From positions 62,001-126,000 of the forward strand of contig NZ_PZYZ01000008.1 of NCBI RefSeq assembly GCF_003047295.1: a stretch of 64,000 nt of DNA, written 5' to 3'. This document shows, piece by piece, positions 47,684-56,000 of this stretch. The notes below the pieces were generated by a model, which was not told the origin of the DNA, did not search any database, and saw only the letters and a program-made list of their open reading frames with translations. How positions within the stretch are numbered: the stretch's first letter is position 1; each line of letters starts with the position of its first letter. Source of the DNA: Nocardioides sediminis. Its GTDB lineage: Bacteria > Actinomycetota > Actinomycetes > Propionibacteriales > Nocardioidaceae. A program made the translations under genes and the position numbers.

Positions 47684-48655
47684 TCAGGGTGCTGCGAGCC
47701 ACTCCAAGGAGTGCCCGTGGCCGTGCGCGAACGCCACCGGGACACCGTCCAGCGCGAGCACGAACCGTCCCGGGCCCGGGACGTGCGCGCCGGTGACCCG
47801 CGGCAGGACGCGTGGTGCCTCGTTGCTGATCCAGCGGCACTCCCCCGCCGCCACCCGGGCCGTCATCGCGTCGTGGAAGCGCTCCCGGCCGGCGTCGTCG
47901 AGGTAGGCGACGACGGCACTGTGCAGGACGACCGGCGTGCCGTGCCGGCCCGCCTCATCGAGCAGGGACGGCAGGTGGTCGAGCAGGTCGCCGCGGACGA
48001 GGTACGGCGGCTCGCGGCGGGTCACGGCCACGGCTGCGCGCAGGCGCTCCCGACGCTCGTCCTGCTCGGGCCAGACCAGGTTCTCGAGCCACGCCGTGGC
48101 GTCGTCGTCGGTCACGTCGAGGGGATTGAGGTCGACCCCGGCGCGCCAGGCGACGTCGGGGTGACGGTCCGGGACCGGCACCGGGCCCGTCGCCTCCGCC
48201 AGCAGCGTCGGCCCGCCGCTGCCGGTGAGCGCGCCGGCACCGGGCCAGTCGTAGTCGTAGCGGTCAGGGAAGAGGCACAGCCCGGCGCTGGCGCCCACCT
48301 CGACGAGCGCGAGCGGCCCCTCGATCGTGCCCAGCACGGGCGCGATGGTCGCGAGCCGGCCGACCTCGTTGGTCTGGGTCGCGCGCGCCCGGATGGTGGC
48401 CTTGACCTCCTGCTCCCGGTCGAGCAGGACCTCCTTGAGACCGGCGTACTCCCCCGGCGCCGCCGCACCGTGCCAGCGGGCTGCCGCGAAGACGAGGTTG
48501 GGCTGCTGCTTGGGCTCGGGGAGGTCGGCGAGCCAGGCGTGCAACTCGGGGTCCTCGGCGACCCCGAGCGCCCACGCCTCGAACGTCGGGCTGTCGCCCG
48601 CGGCGTACGTCGCGAAGTCGCGGTAGCGGTCGGCGATCGGTCCGCTCAGCTGCAT
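47684..48655 (-). CDS. DUF2332 family protein
   Basis: A 323-residue protein whose features, ISNEAPRVLPR, LVEVGASAGLCLFPDRYDYDW near residue 117 and YLVRGDLLDHLPSL, match DUF2332, a family with a methyltransferase-like fold. The GASAG loop looks like a SAM-binding site. No substrate is known. The ATG at 48655 starts QLSGPIADRYRDFATYAAG, the conserved family start. Confidence 0.8.
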   Translation of the reverse strand: MQLSGPIADRYRDFATYAAGDSPTFEAWALGVAEDPELHAWLADLPEPKQQPNLVFAAARWHGAAAPGEYAGLKEVLLDREQEVKATIRARATQTNEVGRLATIAPVLGTIEGPLALVEVGASAGLCLFPDRYDYDWPGAGALTGSGGPTLLAEATGPVPVPDRHPDVAWRAGVDLNPLDVTDDDATAWLENLVWPEQDERRERLRAAVAVTRREPPYLVRGDLLDHLPSLLDEAGRHGTPVVLHSAVVAYLDDAGRERFHDAMTARVAAGECRWISNEAPRVLPRVTGAHVPGPGRFVLALDGVPVAFAHGHGHSLEWLAAP

Positions 48656-48675
48656 GCGTGCACGCTAGACGCAGG

Positions 48676-49179
48676 TCAGGACGTGAACGCCTCCGGTCCC
48701 CGCCCGGCGTTGCGCATCCGGATGGCGGAGAAGTCCCAGCCGTCCGCCCGGACCCGCTCGAAGTGCTCCTCCAGGCGGGGCAGGACCAGCAGCTCGATGC
48801 CGTGCGCCTCGTGGAGGCCCGCCACGTCACCGACCGGCTCGGGCGGGCCCAGGGGCACCACGCGGCGCGTCGCCACGAACGCGTGCGGCCGTTCCCCGAA
48901 GGGCTCAAAGGGGGCGGCGGAGAAGCGGTAGGCGTACAGCTCCACGTCGGACACCGCCGGACGCCATGCCTCCTCGACGGCGTGCACCCTTGCCCCGTCC
49001 GGCGCCCAGGCGCAGACGCGGGGGCACTGCCGCGGGAACCAGTAGCAGGGCGCGTTGAGCGCATCCACGGTCCAGACGTAGGCCTCCGGCTGGAGCGCCG
49101 TCGCCGCGACGTGCGGCACGAACTCGGTGATCCCGGGGTCCTCGCTGAAGTGGAGCAGCTCTCCCGGTCGCGGCAGCAC
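48676..49179 (-). CDS. DUF6886-like protein of unknown function
   Basis: A 167-residue soluble protein beginning LLHFSEDPGITEFVPHVAAT and containing YVWTVDALNAPCYWFPRQCPRVCAWA. The opening resembles a family listed as DUF6886, in which FSE-x-PGI is conserved. Three cysteines in the CYWFPRQCPRVC stretch might bind metal. It lies 20 bases after the DUF2332 gene on the same strand. I cannot name a function. Confidence 0.6.
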   Translation of the reverse strand: MLPRPGELLHFSEDPGITEFVPHVAATALQPEAYVWTVDALNAPCYWFPRQCPRVCAWAPDGARVHAVEEAWRPAVSDVELYAYRFSAAPFEPFGERPHAFVATRRVVPLGPPEPVGDVAGLHEAHGIELLVLPRLEEHFERVRADGWDFSAIRMRNAGRGPEAFTS

Positions 49180-49192
49180 GGCCCGAGCGTAC

Positions 49193-49669
49193 CTACAGGG
49201 TCGTCGTCCGGAGGGCCTCGTCGAGCAACGCGCGCGCGACGTCGTACCCCTCGGGCCACTCCGAGGCGCGTGGCCCGGCGACGTCGAGGACGCAGGGCAC
49301 CCGGAGCGCCTCGATCCACTCCACGACCCGCGCGACCGGGCCGGTCGTCACCAGGCAGGGCCGGTCCAGGCGGCCGGCCTCGTCGACGGTGAGCAACGTG
49401 CCGCCGGCGACGAGGTGGATCGGTGCGACCACGAGCACGGCGGTGCTGTCCCGGACGTTGAGCCGGGTGCGCCCCGCTGGGTCGTCGGAGTCGGTGGGCC
49501 GCAGGTGCGGGTACGCCGTGAGGAGGCCCCCGTCGGGCAGGTCCTCGGCGGTCCCGCCGGCCGGGCACCACCCGCCGTACGGCACGCCGGCGGCGACGGC
49601 GGCGTCCAGGGCGGCTCGGTCCACGCCGGTCTGCCCTCCGGAGAGGATCCTCGCCGGACGCGCGCTCAC
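49193..49669 (-). CDS. YpsA/putative molybdenum-carrier-like nucleotide-binding protein
   Basis: A 158-residue protein opening with ILSGGQTGVDRAALDAAVAAGVPYGGWCP, the mark of the putative molybdenum carrier family and of the related SLOG/LOG Rossmann-like fold that binds nucleotides or nucleotide derivatives. NVRDSTAVLVVAPIHLVAGGTLLTVDEA is the second half of the same fold. Cofactor carriage is only a family label. Its GTG overlaps the stop of the GNAT/chorismate-mutase-like gene by four bases, so the genes are coupled. Confidence 0.8.
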   Translation of the reverse strand: MSARPARILSGGQTGVDRAALDAAVAAGVPYGGWCPAGGTAEDLPDGGLLTAYPHLRPTDSDDPAGRTRLNVRDSTAVLVVAPIHLVAGGTLLTVDEAGRLDRPCLVTTGPVARVVEWIEALRVPCVLDVAGPRASEWPEGYDVARALLDEALRTTTL

Positions 49670-50394
49670 TGGCCGGTGCGGGCGGCGTCGAGTGACTCGG
49701 AGATCACCGCGTGCATGATCCGGCCGACCCGGTCCTCACCCAGCTCGGGGGCGAGCTCGGCGACCCGGGCCACGATGTCGCGCTCGCGGTCGGCGTCGCG
49801 CGCGGGGTCGGCCACCTCCGAGACCTCGCGCTTGTGCTCCTGCACCACCCGGGTCAGCGCGACCCGGCGGGCGAGGGCGTCACCGATCAACAGGTCGACC
49901 TCGTCGATCATCGTGCGGAAGAACCCGAGCGGGTCGGTGCCCGGCCAGGCCATCCGCACGTCCGGGCGTCGCTCCTCGTTGGCCGAGCCGTCGGTGCGCT
50001 CGAGCTCGACGAGGCCGTGGCGGGCGTAGAAGGCACGGGCCGGGACGTTGGACTCGAAGACCCACAGGCAGAAGCCGTCGGGGTGCCGGGCCTTGACGAG
50101 GTCGATGAGGGCGGCGCCGACGCCGGCGCGCTGGTGGTCGGGGTGGACGTAGAGGTCGTCGAGCCACGTGGGCGTGCTGCGGGCGTAGCCGACGGGCTGC
50201 CCGTCCGCGCAGGCCAGCCACACGTCGTACGCCGAGAGGTCCCAGCCGCGCACCCAGGCGCGGACCTCGTCGGGCGGGTGGACGGCGGGCGGCATGGAGG
50301 GCTCGGCGGCGCCACGCGCGAGCAGGTGCAGGTCGGCCACCGACGGCAGGTCGTCGGCCGTGGCCGGGCGGAGCGTCAGCTCAGTGGGCGTCAC
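49666..50394 (-). CDS. GNAT acetyltransferase fused to a chorismate-mutase-like domain
   Basis: A 242-residue two-domain protein. Residues 1-150 are a GNAT enzyme ([20 protein letters not shown], then [13 protein letters not shown]). Residues 155-242 align by eye with the AroQ-type chorismate mutase of E. coli: Arg160, Arg177, Lys188, Asp200, Arg203 and Glu204 fall where Arg11, Arg28, Lys39, Asp48, Arg51 and Glu52 lie, but the place of Gln88 is Ala238, so activity is uncertain. The GTG overlaps the end of the pseudouridine synthase gene by 14 bases. It is the last but one gene in a chain from lspA. Confidence 0.78.
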   Translation of the reverse strand: MTPTELTLRPATADDLPSVADLHLLARGAAEPSMPPAVHPPDEVRAWVRGWDLSAYDVWLACADGQPVGYARSTPTWLDDLYVHPDHQRAGVGAALIDLVKARHPDGFCLWVFESNVPARAFYARHGLVELERTDGSANEERRPDVRMAWPGTDPLGFFRTMIDEVDLLIGDALARRVALTRVVQEHKREVSEVADPARDADRERDIVARVAELAPELGEDRVGRIMHAVISESLDAARTGQ

Positions 50395-51319
50395 GGATGA
50401 CCTCGAGCGCGTGCGCCAGGTCTTCGGGGTAGGTGGACTCGTACTCGACGTAGTCGCCCGTGTCGGGGTGCTCGAACCCGAGCTTGACGGCGTGCAGCCA
50501 CTGCCGCTCCAGGCCGACGCGGGCGGCAAGCCGGGGGTCGGCGCCGTAGGTGAGGTCTCCCACGCACGGGTGCTTGAGAGCGGCCATGTGCACGCGGATC
50601 TGGTGGGTGCGCCCGGTCTCGAGGTGCACCTCGAGCAGGGAGGCGAAGCGATGGGCCTCGAGCGTCTCGTAGTGGGTGACCGACTGCCGTCCGTCCGCCA
50701 TCACCGCGAACTTGTAGTCGAACTTGGGGTGGCGGCCGATCGGCGCGTCGATGGTCCCCTGCCACGGGTCGGGGTGCCCCTGCACCAGCGCGTGGTAGGT
50801 CTTGTCGACGGTGCGGTGCCGGAACGCGTTCTTGAGCACCGAGTAGGCGTGCTCGGACTTGGTGATGACCATGACGCCGGAGGTCCCGACGTCGAGGCGT
50901 TGGACGATGCCCTGCCGCTCGCTGGCGCCGCTGGTGGAGATGCGGAAGCCGGCGCCGGCCAGGTGGCCAACCACCGTCGGACCCGACCAGCCCGGCGAGG
51001 GGTGCACGGCCACGCCGACCGGCTTGTCGATGACCACGATGGACTCGTCGTCGTGGATGATCTTGATCCCCTCGACCAGCTCGGGGACGACCTCGAGCGG
51101 GTCGGCCTCGGCGGGGATCGAGACCTCCAGCATCGAGCCGGCGTGCAGCCGGTCGCTCTTGCCGACGTCGCCGCCGTCCACCTGGACGTGCCCGGCCGCG
51201 ATGAGGTCAGCCGCGCGGGTGCGGGAGAAGCCGAACATCCGGGCCATCGCGGCGTCGACGCGCTCGCCCGCAAGCCCCTCGGGCACGAGCACGGTCCGCT
51301 GGTCGACGAACCCGCTCAC
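50381..51319 (-). CDS. rluD: RluD-type 23S rRNA pseudouridine synthase
   Basis: A 312-residue RluA-family enzyme. An N-terminal S4 RNA-binding domain ([27 protein letters not shown]) precedes the catalytic domain with the active-site Asp in [16 protein letters not shown] near residue 141. [19 protein letters not shown] is the third motif. The RluD reading rests on length and S4 domain. Its GTG overlaps the lspA stop by four bases; lspA followed by this type of synthase is a conserved order in many bacteria. Confidence 0.92.
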   Translation of the reverse strand: MSGFVDQRTVLVPEGLAGERVDAAMARMFGFSRTRAADLIAAGHVQVDGGDVGKSDRLHAGSMLEVSIPAEADPLEVVPELVEGIKIIHDDESIVVIDKPVGVAVHPSPGWSGPTVVGHLAGAGFRISTSGASERQGIVQRLDVGTSGVMVITKSEHAYSVLKNAFRHRTVDKTYHALVQGHPDPWQGTIDAPIGRHPKFDYKFAVMADGRQSVTHYETLEAHRFASLLEVHLETGRTHQIRVHMAALKHPCVGDLTYGADPRLAARVGLERQWLHAVKLGFEHPDTGDYVEYESTYPEDLAHALEVIRDAH

Positions 51320-51876
51320 GCCTCGTCCTTCTCCGCCCGAGCGCCCGAGAGCGTGACGCCCCGGAACGACTGCAGGATGATGACGCCCGCCGCGACGTTG
51401 ATGCAGATGTCGGCGACGTTGAAGACCGGCCAGTTGGGCAGCATCAGGAAGTCGACGACGTGGCCGTGCATGACGCCCGGGTCGCGGACGATGCGGTCCG
51501 TCAGGTTGCCCGCCACACCGCCGAGGAGCATGCCGAGGCCGAGCGCCCACAGCGGGCTGCCGAGGCGCCGGCTCAGCCACAGCACGACGCACACGGCGAC
51601 GATGGCCAGGCACGTGAAGACGATCGTGAACTCGGTGCCGGTGCTGAAGGCCGCGCCCGGGTTGAAGGTCAGGTGCAGGACCAGCCAGTCACCGAGGACC
51701 GGGATGTCCCCGTCCTCGAGGTTGGCCAGGGCCCACTGCTTGGTCCCGAGGTCCAGCGCGTACGCCGCCAGGGCGACGAGGGCGAAGATGCCCCACGTCC
51801 TCCTGCGGGGTCGCGCCGACGTCTCGTGGGTGTCCGGGTCGCTGGAGGTCAGCGACGCTCCTCGCGCTGCTTGCAT
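51316..51876 (-). CDS. lspA: Lipoprotein signal peptidase
   Basis: Signal peptidase II, a four-pass membrane aspartyl protease that cuts lipoprotein signals, such as that of the gene at 25005. The 186-residue protein has a charged N-terminal tail, [13 protein letters not shown] after the first loop, and the catalytic aspartates in [10 protein letters not shown] near residue 125 and [14 protein letters not shown] near residue 153. The ATG at 51876 overlaps the previous gene by 28 bases; a CTG right after a GAGGAGCG site (about 51853) would be a shorter option. It is coupled to rluD. Confidence 0.94.
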   Translation of the reverse strand: MQAARGASLTSSDPDTHETSARPRRRTWGIFALVALAAYALDLGTKQWALANLEDGDIPVLGDWLVLHLTFNPGAAFSTGTEFTIVFTCLAIVAVCVVLWLSRRLGSPLWALGLGMLLGGVAGNLTDRIVRDPGVMHGHVVDFLMLPNWPVFNVADICINVAAGVIILQSFRGVTLSGARAEKDEA

Positions 51877-52736
51877 GTCATGCACAGTGTGGCACGCGGG
51901 AAGGCCATGAGACGCATCTTGCCGATGGGCTGGCCGCAGGACTCGCACACCCCGTAGCTGCCATCGTGGATGTGCCCGAGGGCGCGGTCGATCTGGGCGA
52001 GCATCTCGCGCTCGTTGTTGAGGACCGTCAGCTCGTGGTCGCGCTCAAAGCTCGTCGCGCCCATGTCGGCCTGGTCGTGCCCGGCGCCGTCACCGGCGTC
52101 GCGCATCAGCCCCGCCAGGTCGTGCTCGGCCTCGTCGAGGACATGGACCAGCTTGTCGCGCTGCGTGTGCAGCTCGGAGAGCACCTCGTCGAGCTCGGCC
52201 TTGGTCCAGTCGCCCTCGCCCTCCTTGACGACGAGCGCGGACATGGGGGCCTTCTTGGCGGTCTTCTTGGCCGGGGCCTTGGCGGGGGCGGTCTTCTTCA
52301 CGGCGGCCTTCTTGGTCGTGGAGGTCTTGGCGGTGGTCTTCTGGGCGCTGGTCGTCTGCGCGCTGGTCCTGGTGGCGGGCGCCGTGGTGGCCGTCTTCTT
52401 CGCCGTGGTCTTCTTCGGAGTGGTCTTCGTCGCGGGCGCCTTCGTGGCGGGCGCCTTCGTGGTCGCCTTCTTGGTGGCGGTCTTCTTCGCCGCAGGTGCC
52501 GTGGCGGCCGCGGTCTTCTTCACTGCGGTCTTCTTCGCGGGCGCCTTCTTCGCGGGCGCCTTCTTCGCCGCTGCCTTCTTCGCCGGCGCCTTCTTCGCGG
52601 TGGTCCGCGCGGCCGGCTTCTCCGCCGGCGCAGCGGCGCCGTCGGAGCGCGTCTTGGCGGCCGAACGCCGGCCGATCACCGTCTTGGCCGCAGCTGCAGC
52701 ACTGCCGGCGAGGGACTTGCGGGTGCTGCTGGCCAT
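51849..52736 (-). CDS. TraR/DksA zinc-finger protein with a long histone-H1-like N-terminus
   Basis: A 295-residue protein in two parts. Residues of about 1-180 are low-complexity, Lys/Ala/Pro/Thr-rich, with AKKAPAKKA and AKKTA repeats like a histone H1 tail, and should bind DNA without sequence preference. The C-terminal 110 residues form a coiled coil (LHTQRDKLVHVLDEAEHDL) and a four-Cys zinc finger ([22 protein letters not shown]) of the DksA/TraR family, which works in the RNA-polymerase secondary channel. The ATG at 52736 is 8 bases after a GGAGG site; the longer reading to 52775 has none. Confidence 0.85.
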   Translation of the reverse strand: MASSTRKSLAGSAAAAAKTVIGRRSAAKTRSDGAAAPAEKPAARTTAKKAPAKKAAAKKAPAKKAPAKKTAVKKTAAATAPAAKKTATKKATTKAPATKAPATKTTPKKTTAKKTATTAPATRTSAQTTSAQKTTAKTSTTKKAAVKKTAPAKAPAKKTAKKAPMSALVVKEGEGDWTKAELDEVLSELHTQRDKLVHVLDEAEHDLAGLMRDAGDGAGHDQADMGATSFERDHELTVLNNEREMLAQIDRALGHIHDGSYGVCESCGQPIGKMRLMAFPRATLCMTCKQREERR

Positions 52737-52837
52737 GGGCGGGCCTCCTGGGCCGGGCGCGGCGGTGTCTGCCACGCGGTGGCAGGGAGGGTAGCCCCTG
52801 CCCGGGGGCCCGACAAACAGCCACGCCCACAGGGGTG

Positions 52838-52873
52838 GAGAAAGGCCGGCCCCGTCAGGGACCGGCCTTTCTC
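52838..52873 (-). terminator. Terminator-like hairpin after divIVA
   Basis: A perfect 12-bp stem (GAGAAAGGCCGG with its complement) and a 12-base loop lie 34 bases after the divIVA stop; on the minus strand the right arm ends in CCGGCCTTTCTC. It should end the division-gene message before the TraR/DksA gene. Confidence 0.75.
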
Positions 52874-52906
52874 GAGGTCGTACGACGGGCGCTGGCGCCC
52901 GGTGGG

Positions 52907-53650
52907 TCAGTTGCCCTCGTCCTCGCCCAGGATCGAGCGCAGGCGCTTGGGCGCCGGAGCACCCTCGGCCGGCATGTCGGCGACGGAGGGAGAGCCCTGC
53001 AGGGCCTCGAGCTGCTGGGTGAAGTAGCTCTTGAGGCGGGAGCGGTACTCGCGCTCGAACGAGCGGAGGGTCTCCACCTCGCTGCTGAGCTTGTCGCGCT
53101 CCTTCTCCAGGTCGCCGAACATCTGCTGGCGGCGCTCGGCGGTCTCGGAGTCGAGCATCTGCGAACGCTGGCGGGCGTCCGCCTCGAGCCGGTCGGCCTT
53201 GGTCTTGGACTCCGCCTCGAGCCGCTCGGCCTTGGTCCGGGCGGCGCCGACGATCTTGTCGGCCTCGTTCTTGGCCTCGTCGACGAGCTCGTCGGCGTTG
53301 CGGGTCGCCAGCTCGAGCAGGCGGGCGGCGGCGTTGGAGGCCTCGGGCACGGTCTCGACGCGGATGGTCTCGACACCGGTCGGGGCGGCGGCGGGCACCG
53401 GCGTGGGCGCCGGGGCCGGCTTCTCCTCCACCTTGGCCGGCTCGGGCTCGGGAGCGCGGACCGGTGCAGGAGCGCTGCCGGTCTGGGCCGCGGAGAGCTT
53501 GGACCGCAGGTCGTCGTTCTCCTTGGTGAGCCTGGCGAGCTCCGCCTCCACCTCGTCGAGGAACTGGTCGACCTCGCCCATGTCGTACCCCTCGCGGAGG
53601 CGCACGGGCGTAAAGCGCTTGTTGCTCACGTCCTCAGGCGTCAGCGGCAT
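52907..53650 (-). CDS. divIVA: DivIVA / Wag31 polar-growth protein
   Basis: A 247-residue coiled-coil protein that marks negatively curved membrane and, in actinobacteria, directs polar growth. The membrane-binding N-terminal LTPEDVSNKRFTPVRLREGYDMGEVDQFLDEV is highly conserved. A Pro/Ala-rich linker (residues about 68-105) separates it from a long coiled coil rich in Glu, Lys and Arg. The ATG at 53650 starts the conserved domain; the longer reading is not conserved in character. A hairpin at 53707 and the gap to yggT suggest a promoter of its own. Confidence 0.95.
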   Translation of the reverse strand: MPLTPEDVSNKRFTPVRLREGYDMGEVDQFLDEVEAELARLTKENDDLRSKLSAAQTGSAPAPVRAPEPEPAKVEEKPAPAPTPVPAAAPTGVETIRVETVPEASNAAARLLELATRNADELVDEAKNEADKIVGAARTKAERLEAESKTKADRLEADARQRSQMLDSETAERRQQMFGDLEKERDKLSSEVETLRSFEREYRSRLKSYFTQQLEALQGSPSVADMPAEGAPAPKRLRSILGEDEGN

Positions 53651-53706
53651 GACGTCACCCAAACTTTCACGTTGATGGCAAACCGGGTTTGTTCCCGGAC
53701 ACACTA

Positions 53707-53723
53707 GCGCCACGGTGTGGCGC
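53707..53723 (-). promoter_or_regulatory. Hairpin between yggT and divIVA
   Basis: A perfect 7-bp stem (GCGCCAC/GTGGCGC) with a 3-base loop lies in the 112-base gap. Reading toward divIVA, CCGGG-aacaaa-CCCGG also follows. It may be a weak terminator of the ftsZ-sepF-yggT message or part of the divIVA promoter region; I cannot tell which. Confidence 0.5.
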
Positions 53724-53762
53724 CTGTTCACCTCACCCGTCAGTGACGAATGTGGCTGCTGT

Positions 53763-54053
53763 TCACAGCAGGGTCGAGCGGATCACGACGAGCAGCAGGT
53801 AGGCGCCGAGCATCACCAGCAGGAAGCTCAGGTCGAGCATGATCGACCCGAGGCGCAGCGGTGGGATCACCTTGCGCAGCGCCTTGATGGGCGGGTCGGT
53901 GATCGTGTAGACGACCTCGAGCACGACCAGCAGGATGCCCGAAGGCGACCAGCGGCGCGCGAACACCTGGACCCAGTCCACGACGAAGCGGACCCACAGC
54001 AGGGCGATGAAGGCCCAGACGAGTCCGTAGAGGATCCCGCCGACAAGTTCCAC
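53763..54053 (-). CDS. yggT: YggT-family membrane protein
   Basis: A 96-residue protein with two hydrophobic stretches (LYGLVWAFIALLWVRFVVDWVQVF and IMLDLSFLLVMLGAYLLLVVI) and the family motif TDPPIKALRKVIPPLRLGSI between them. YggT genes follow sepF in most actinobacteria and firmicutes and are thought to help septation or membrane organisation, but the molecular role is unclear. The GTG start is six bases after the sepF stop. Confidence 0.92.
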   Translation of the reverse strand: MELVGGILYGLVWAFIALLWVRFVVDWVQVFARRWSPSGILLVVLEVVYTITDPPIKALRKVIPPLRLGSIMLDLSFLLVMLGAYLLLVVIRSTLL

Positions 54054-54059
54054 GACAGC

Positions 54060-54545
54060 TCAGCTCTGGTTGAAGAAACCGTTCTCCGCGATCCGCTCCT
54101 TGTCCTCGGTGGAGACCGAGACGTTGGGCGGGGAGAGCAGGAAGACCTTGTTGGTCACACGCTCGATGCTGCCACGCGTGGCAAAGATCAGGCCCGCGGC
54201 GAAGTCGACGAGGCGCTTGGCGTCGTTGTCGTCCATCTCGGAGAGGTTCATGATGACCGGCGTGCCGTCGCGGTAGTTCTCGCCGACGAGGCGGGCCTCG
54301 TTGTAGTTGCGGGGGTGCAAGGTGGTGATGCGGCTCAACTCGGCGACCACTCCAGGAGAGACCGAGGCCGGACGACGGCGCTCGGAGATGTCGGACACAG
54401 GGGCGGGACGACGGTCCCGGGACTCGCGAGCAGGCTGCTCGTCGACCACGTCGTGCTTGGTGGTCTCGTCGTCGAACTCGTCGTACTGGCCGGTGTCCTC
54501 GAGCAGGCCGAGGTACTCGCCGATCTTGCGCATCGCGCCGCTCAT
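54060..54545 (-). CDS. sepF: Cell-division protein SepF
   Basis: A 161-residue protein that links FtsZ to the membrane. It starts [19 protein letters not shown], the amphipathic membrane anchor, followed by an acidic, variable linker and the SepF core from about residue 75 ([47 protein letters not shown]). The core forms the dimer that holds FtsZ's C-terminal peptide (DVPDFLK in the ftsZ gene of this window). A GGAGG site lies nine bases before the ATG. Confidence 0.96.
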   Translation of the reverse strand: MSGAMRKIGEYLGLLEDTGQYDEFDDETTKHDVVDEQPARESRDRRPAPVSDISERRRPASVSPGVVAELSRITTLHPRNYNEARLVGENYRDGTPVIMNLSEMDDNDAKRLVDFAAGLIFATRGSIERVTNKVFLLSPPNVSVSTEDKERIAENGFFNQS

Positions 54546-54606
54546 AGTTGAGATCCTCCGGTAGAACGGGCGCCCGGGTCCGGGCGCCACTCGACAGTTG
54601 TTGACA

Positions 54607-55311
54607 TTACTTGACCGCAGGCCTCGGACCGAGGACCGCGGAGCCGACACGCACGTGTGTCGCGCCGTGGGCGATGGCGTGCTCCAGGTCGCCGCTCATC
54701 CCGGCGGAGAGCACGGTGGCCGAGGGGTGCGCCGCCACGAAGGCCTCGCGCACCTCGGCGAGGCGGGCGAAGGCCTCGTCGGGCGTGAGCCCGCCCGGGG
54801 ACGGCAACGGTGCCACCGCCATCAGGCCGCGCAGCCGCAGGTGCTCAGCGGACACGACGGCGTCGGCGAGGTCGCCGAGGGTCGCCGGGTCGGCGCCGGC
54901 GCGGTTGCCCGAGCCGGGGGCGTCGAGGCTCACCTGGAGGAGCACGTCGAGCACCCGCTCGCCGGCGCCGCGGTCGAGCGGGCCGACCAGCTTGGCGCGG
55001 TCCACGGACTCGACGACGTCGGCGTACGCCGCCACGGCCGCGGCCTTGTTGCTCTGGAGCGCACCGATGAAGTGCCACCGCAGGCCGAGGTCGGCGCACT
55101 CGGCGGCCTTCTCGGCGGCCTCCTGGTGGCGGTTCTCACCCACGTCGGTGACCCCGAGGTCGGCCAGCAGCCGCACGTCGGAGGCGGGGAAGAACTTGGT
55201 GACGACGACGAGGGAGACGTCGTCGGCGGGCCGGCCGGCCGCTTCGCACGCGTCGGCGATGCGTCGGCGTACGGCGGCGAGGCCGGCCGCGACCTGCTCG
55301 GCGCGGCTCAC
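54607..55311 (-). CDS. yggS: YggS-family PLP-binding protein (PLP homeostasis)
   Basis: A 234-residue TIM-barrel PLP carrier. [22 protein letters not shown] holds the cofactor lysine, [27 protein letters not shown] and [28 protein letters not shown] are the other conserved segments. It buffers pyridoxal phosphate and affects amino-acid pools. The GTG start overlaps the pgeF stop by four bases. The cluster order ftsZ-pgeF-yggS-sepF-yggT-divIVA is conserved across actinobacteria. Confidence 0.94.
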   Translation of the reverse strand: MSRAEQVAAGLAAVRRRIADACEAAGRPADDVSLVVVTKFFPASDVRLLADLGVTDVGENRHQEAAEKAAECADLGLRWHFIGALQSNKAAAVAAYADVVESVDRAKLVGPLDRGAGERVLDVLLQVSLDAPGSGNRAGADPATLGDLADAVVSAEHLRLRGLMAVAPLPSPGGLTPDEAFARLAEVREAFVAAHPSATVLSAGMSGDLEHAIAHGATHVRVGSAVLGPRPAVK

Positions 55312-55997
55312 GAGATCCACACCAGACCGGCGAACCTGCCGGCGGCGGCGCCGTCGCGGCGGTAGGAGTGGAGACCGGCCTCCTCGCGGGTGCAGCCCGC
55401 CACGTCGGTGGCCGACACGCCCGCCCGGGCGAGCTGCGCCCGCACACCGGCCCCGATGTCGAGCGCGGGCGTGCCCCACGAGGTCTCCGCGAAGGCCTCG
55501 GGGACCACGGCGCTGACCTCGGCGCGCATCTCCTCGGGCACCTCGTAGCACGCGCCGCACACGTGGGGACCGATCCAGGCGCTGATGTCGGAGGCCCCCC
55601 GCTCGCGCATCACCTCGACCGTGCGGGTGGCGATGTCGAGGACCAGGCCGGGACGGCCCGAGTGGACGGCGGCGATGACGCCGGCCTCGGCGTCGGCCAG
55701 CACGAGCGGCACGCAGTCGGCGACCCGGACCATGAGGCCGAGCCCCCGCCGGGTGGTGACGAGGGCGTCACCATCGGGCACCTCGCCGAGCGGCATGGGG
55801 GCGTCCACCACGACCACCTCGTCGCCGTGCACCTGGGTGAGCCGGGCGAGGGGGACGCCCACGACGTCCTCCACCCGGGCCAGCATCTCGGGGAAGTCCT
55901 CGCGGAGCCCCTGGAGGTCCAGGGATGAATCGGTGAAGGCGACGTCCACCCGGAGCCGGGAGACGTCGCCCTCACGGAAGTCGCGGAAAGCGAACAC
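55308..55997 (-). CDS. pgeF: Multicopper-type polyphenol-oxidase-fold peptidoglycan editing factor
   Basis: A 229-residue YfiH-type protein. LTQVHGDEVVVVDAP near residue 55, VRVADCVPLVLAD, and AAVHSGRPGLVLDI with the pair GPHVCGACYEVPEEM give the Cys and His residues that bind zinc in the family. E. coli YfiH (PgeF) removes L-Ser misincorporated in peptidoglycan precursors, which suits its place beside the mur genes; laccase or purine-nucleoside activity was also reported for relatives. It starts three bases after the ftsZ stop. Confidence 0.93.
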   Translation of the reverse strand: MFAFRDFREGDVSRLRVDVAFTDSSLDLQGLREDFPEMLARVEDVVGVPLARLTQVHGDEVVVVDAPMPLGEVPDGDALVTTRRGLGLMVRVADCVPLVLADAEAGVIAAVHSGRPGLVLDIATRTVEVMRERGASDISAWIGPHVCGACYEVPEEMRAEVSAVVPEAFAETSWGTPALDIGAGVRAQLARAGVSATDVAGCTREEAGLHSYRRDGAAAGRFAGLVWIS

Positions 55998-56000
55998 GTG

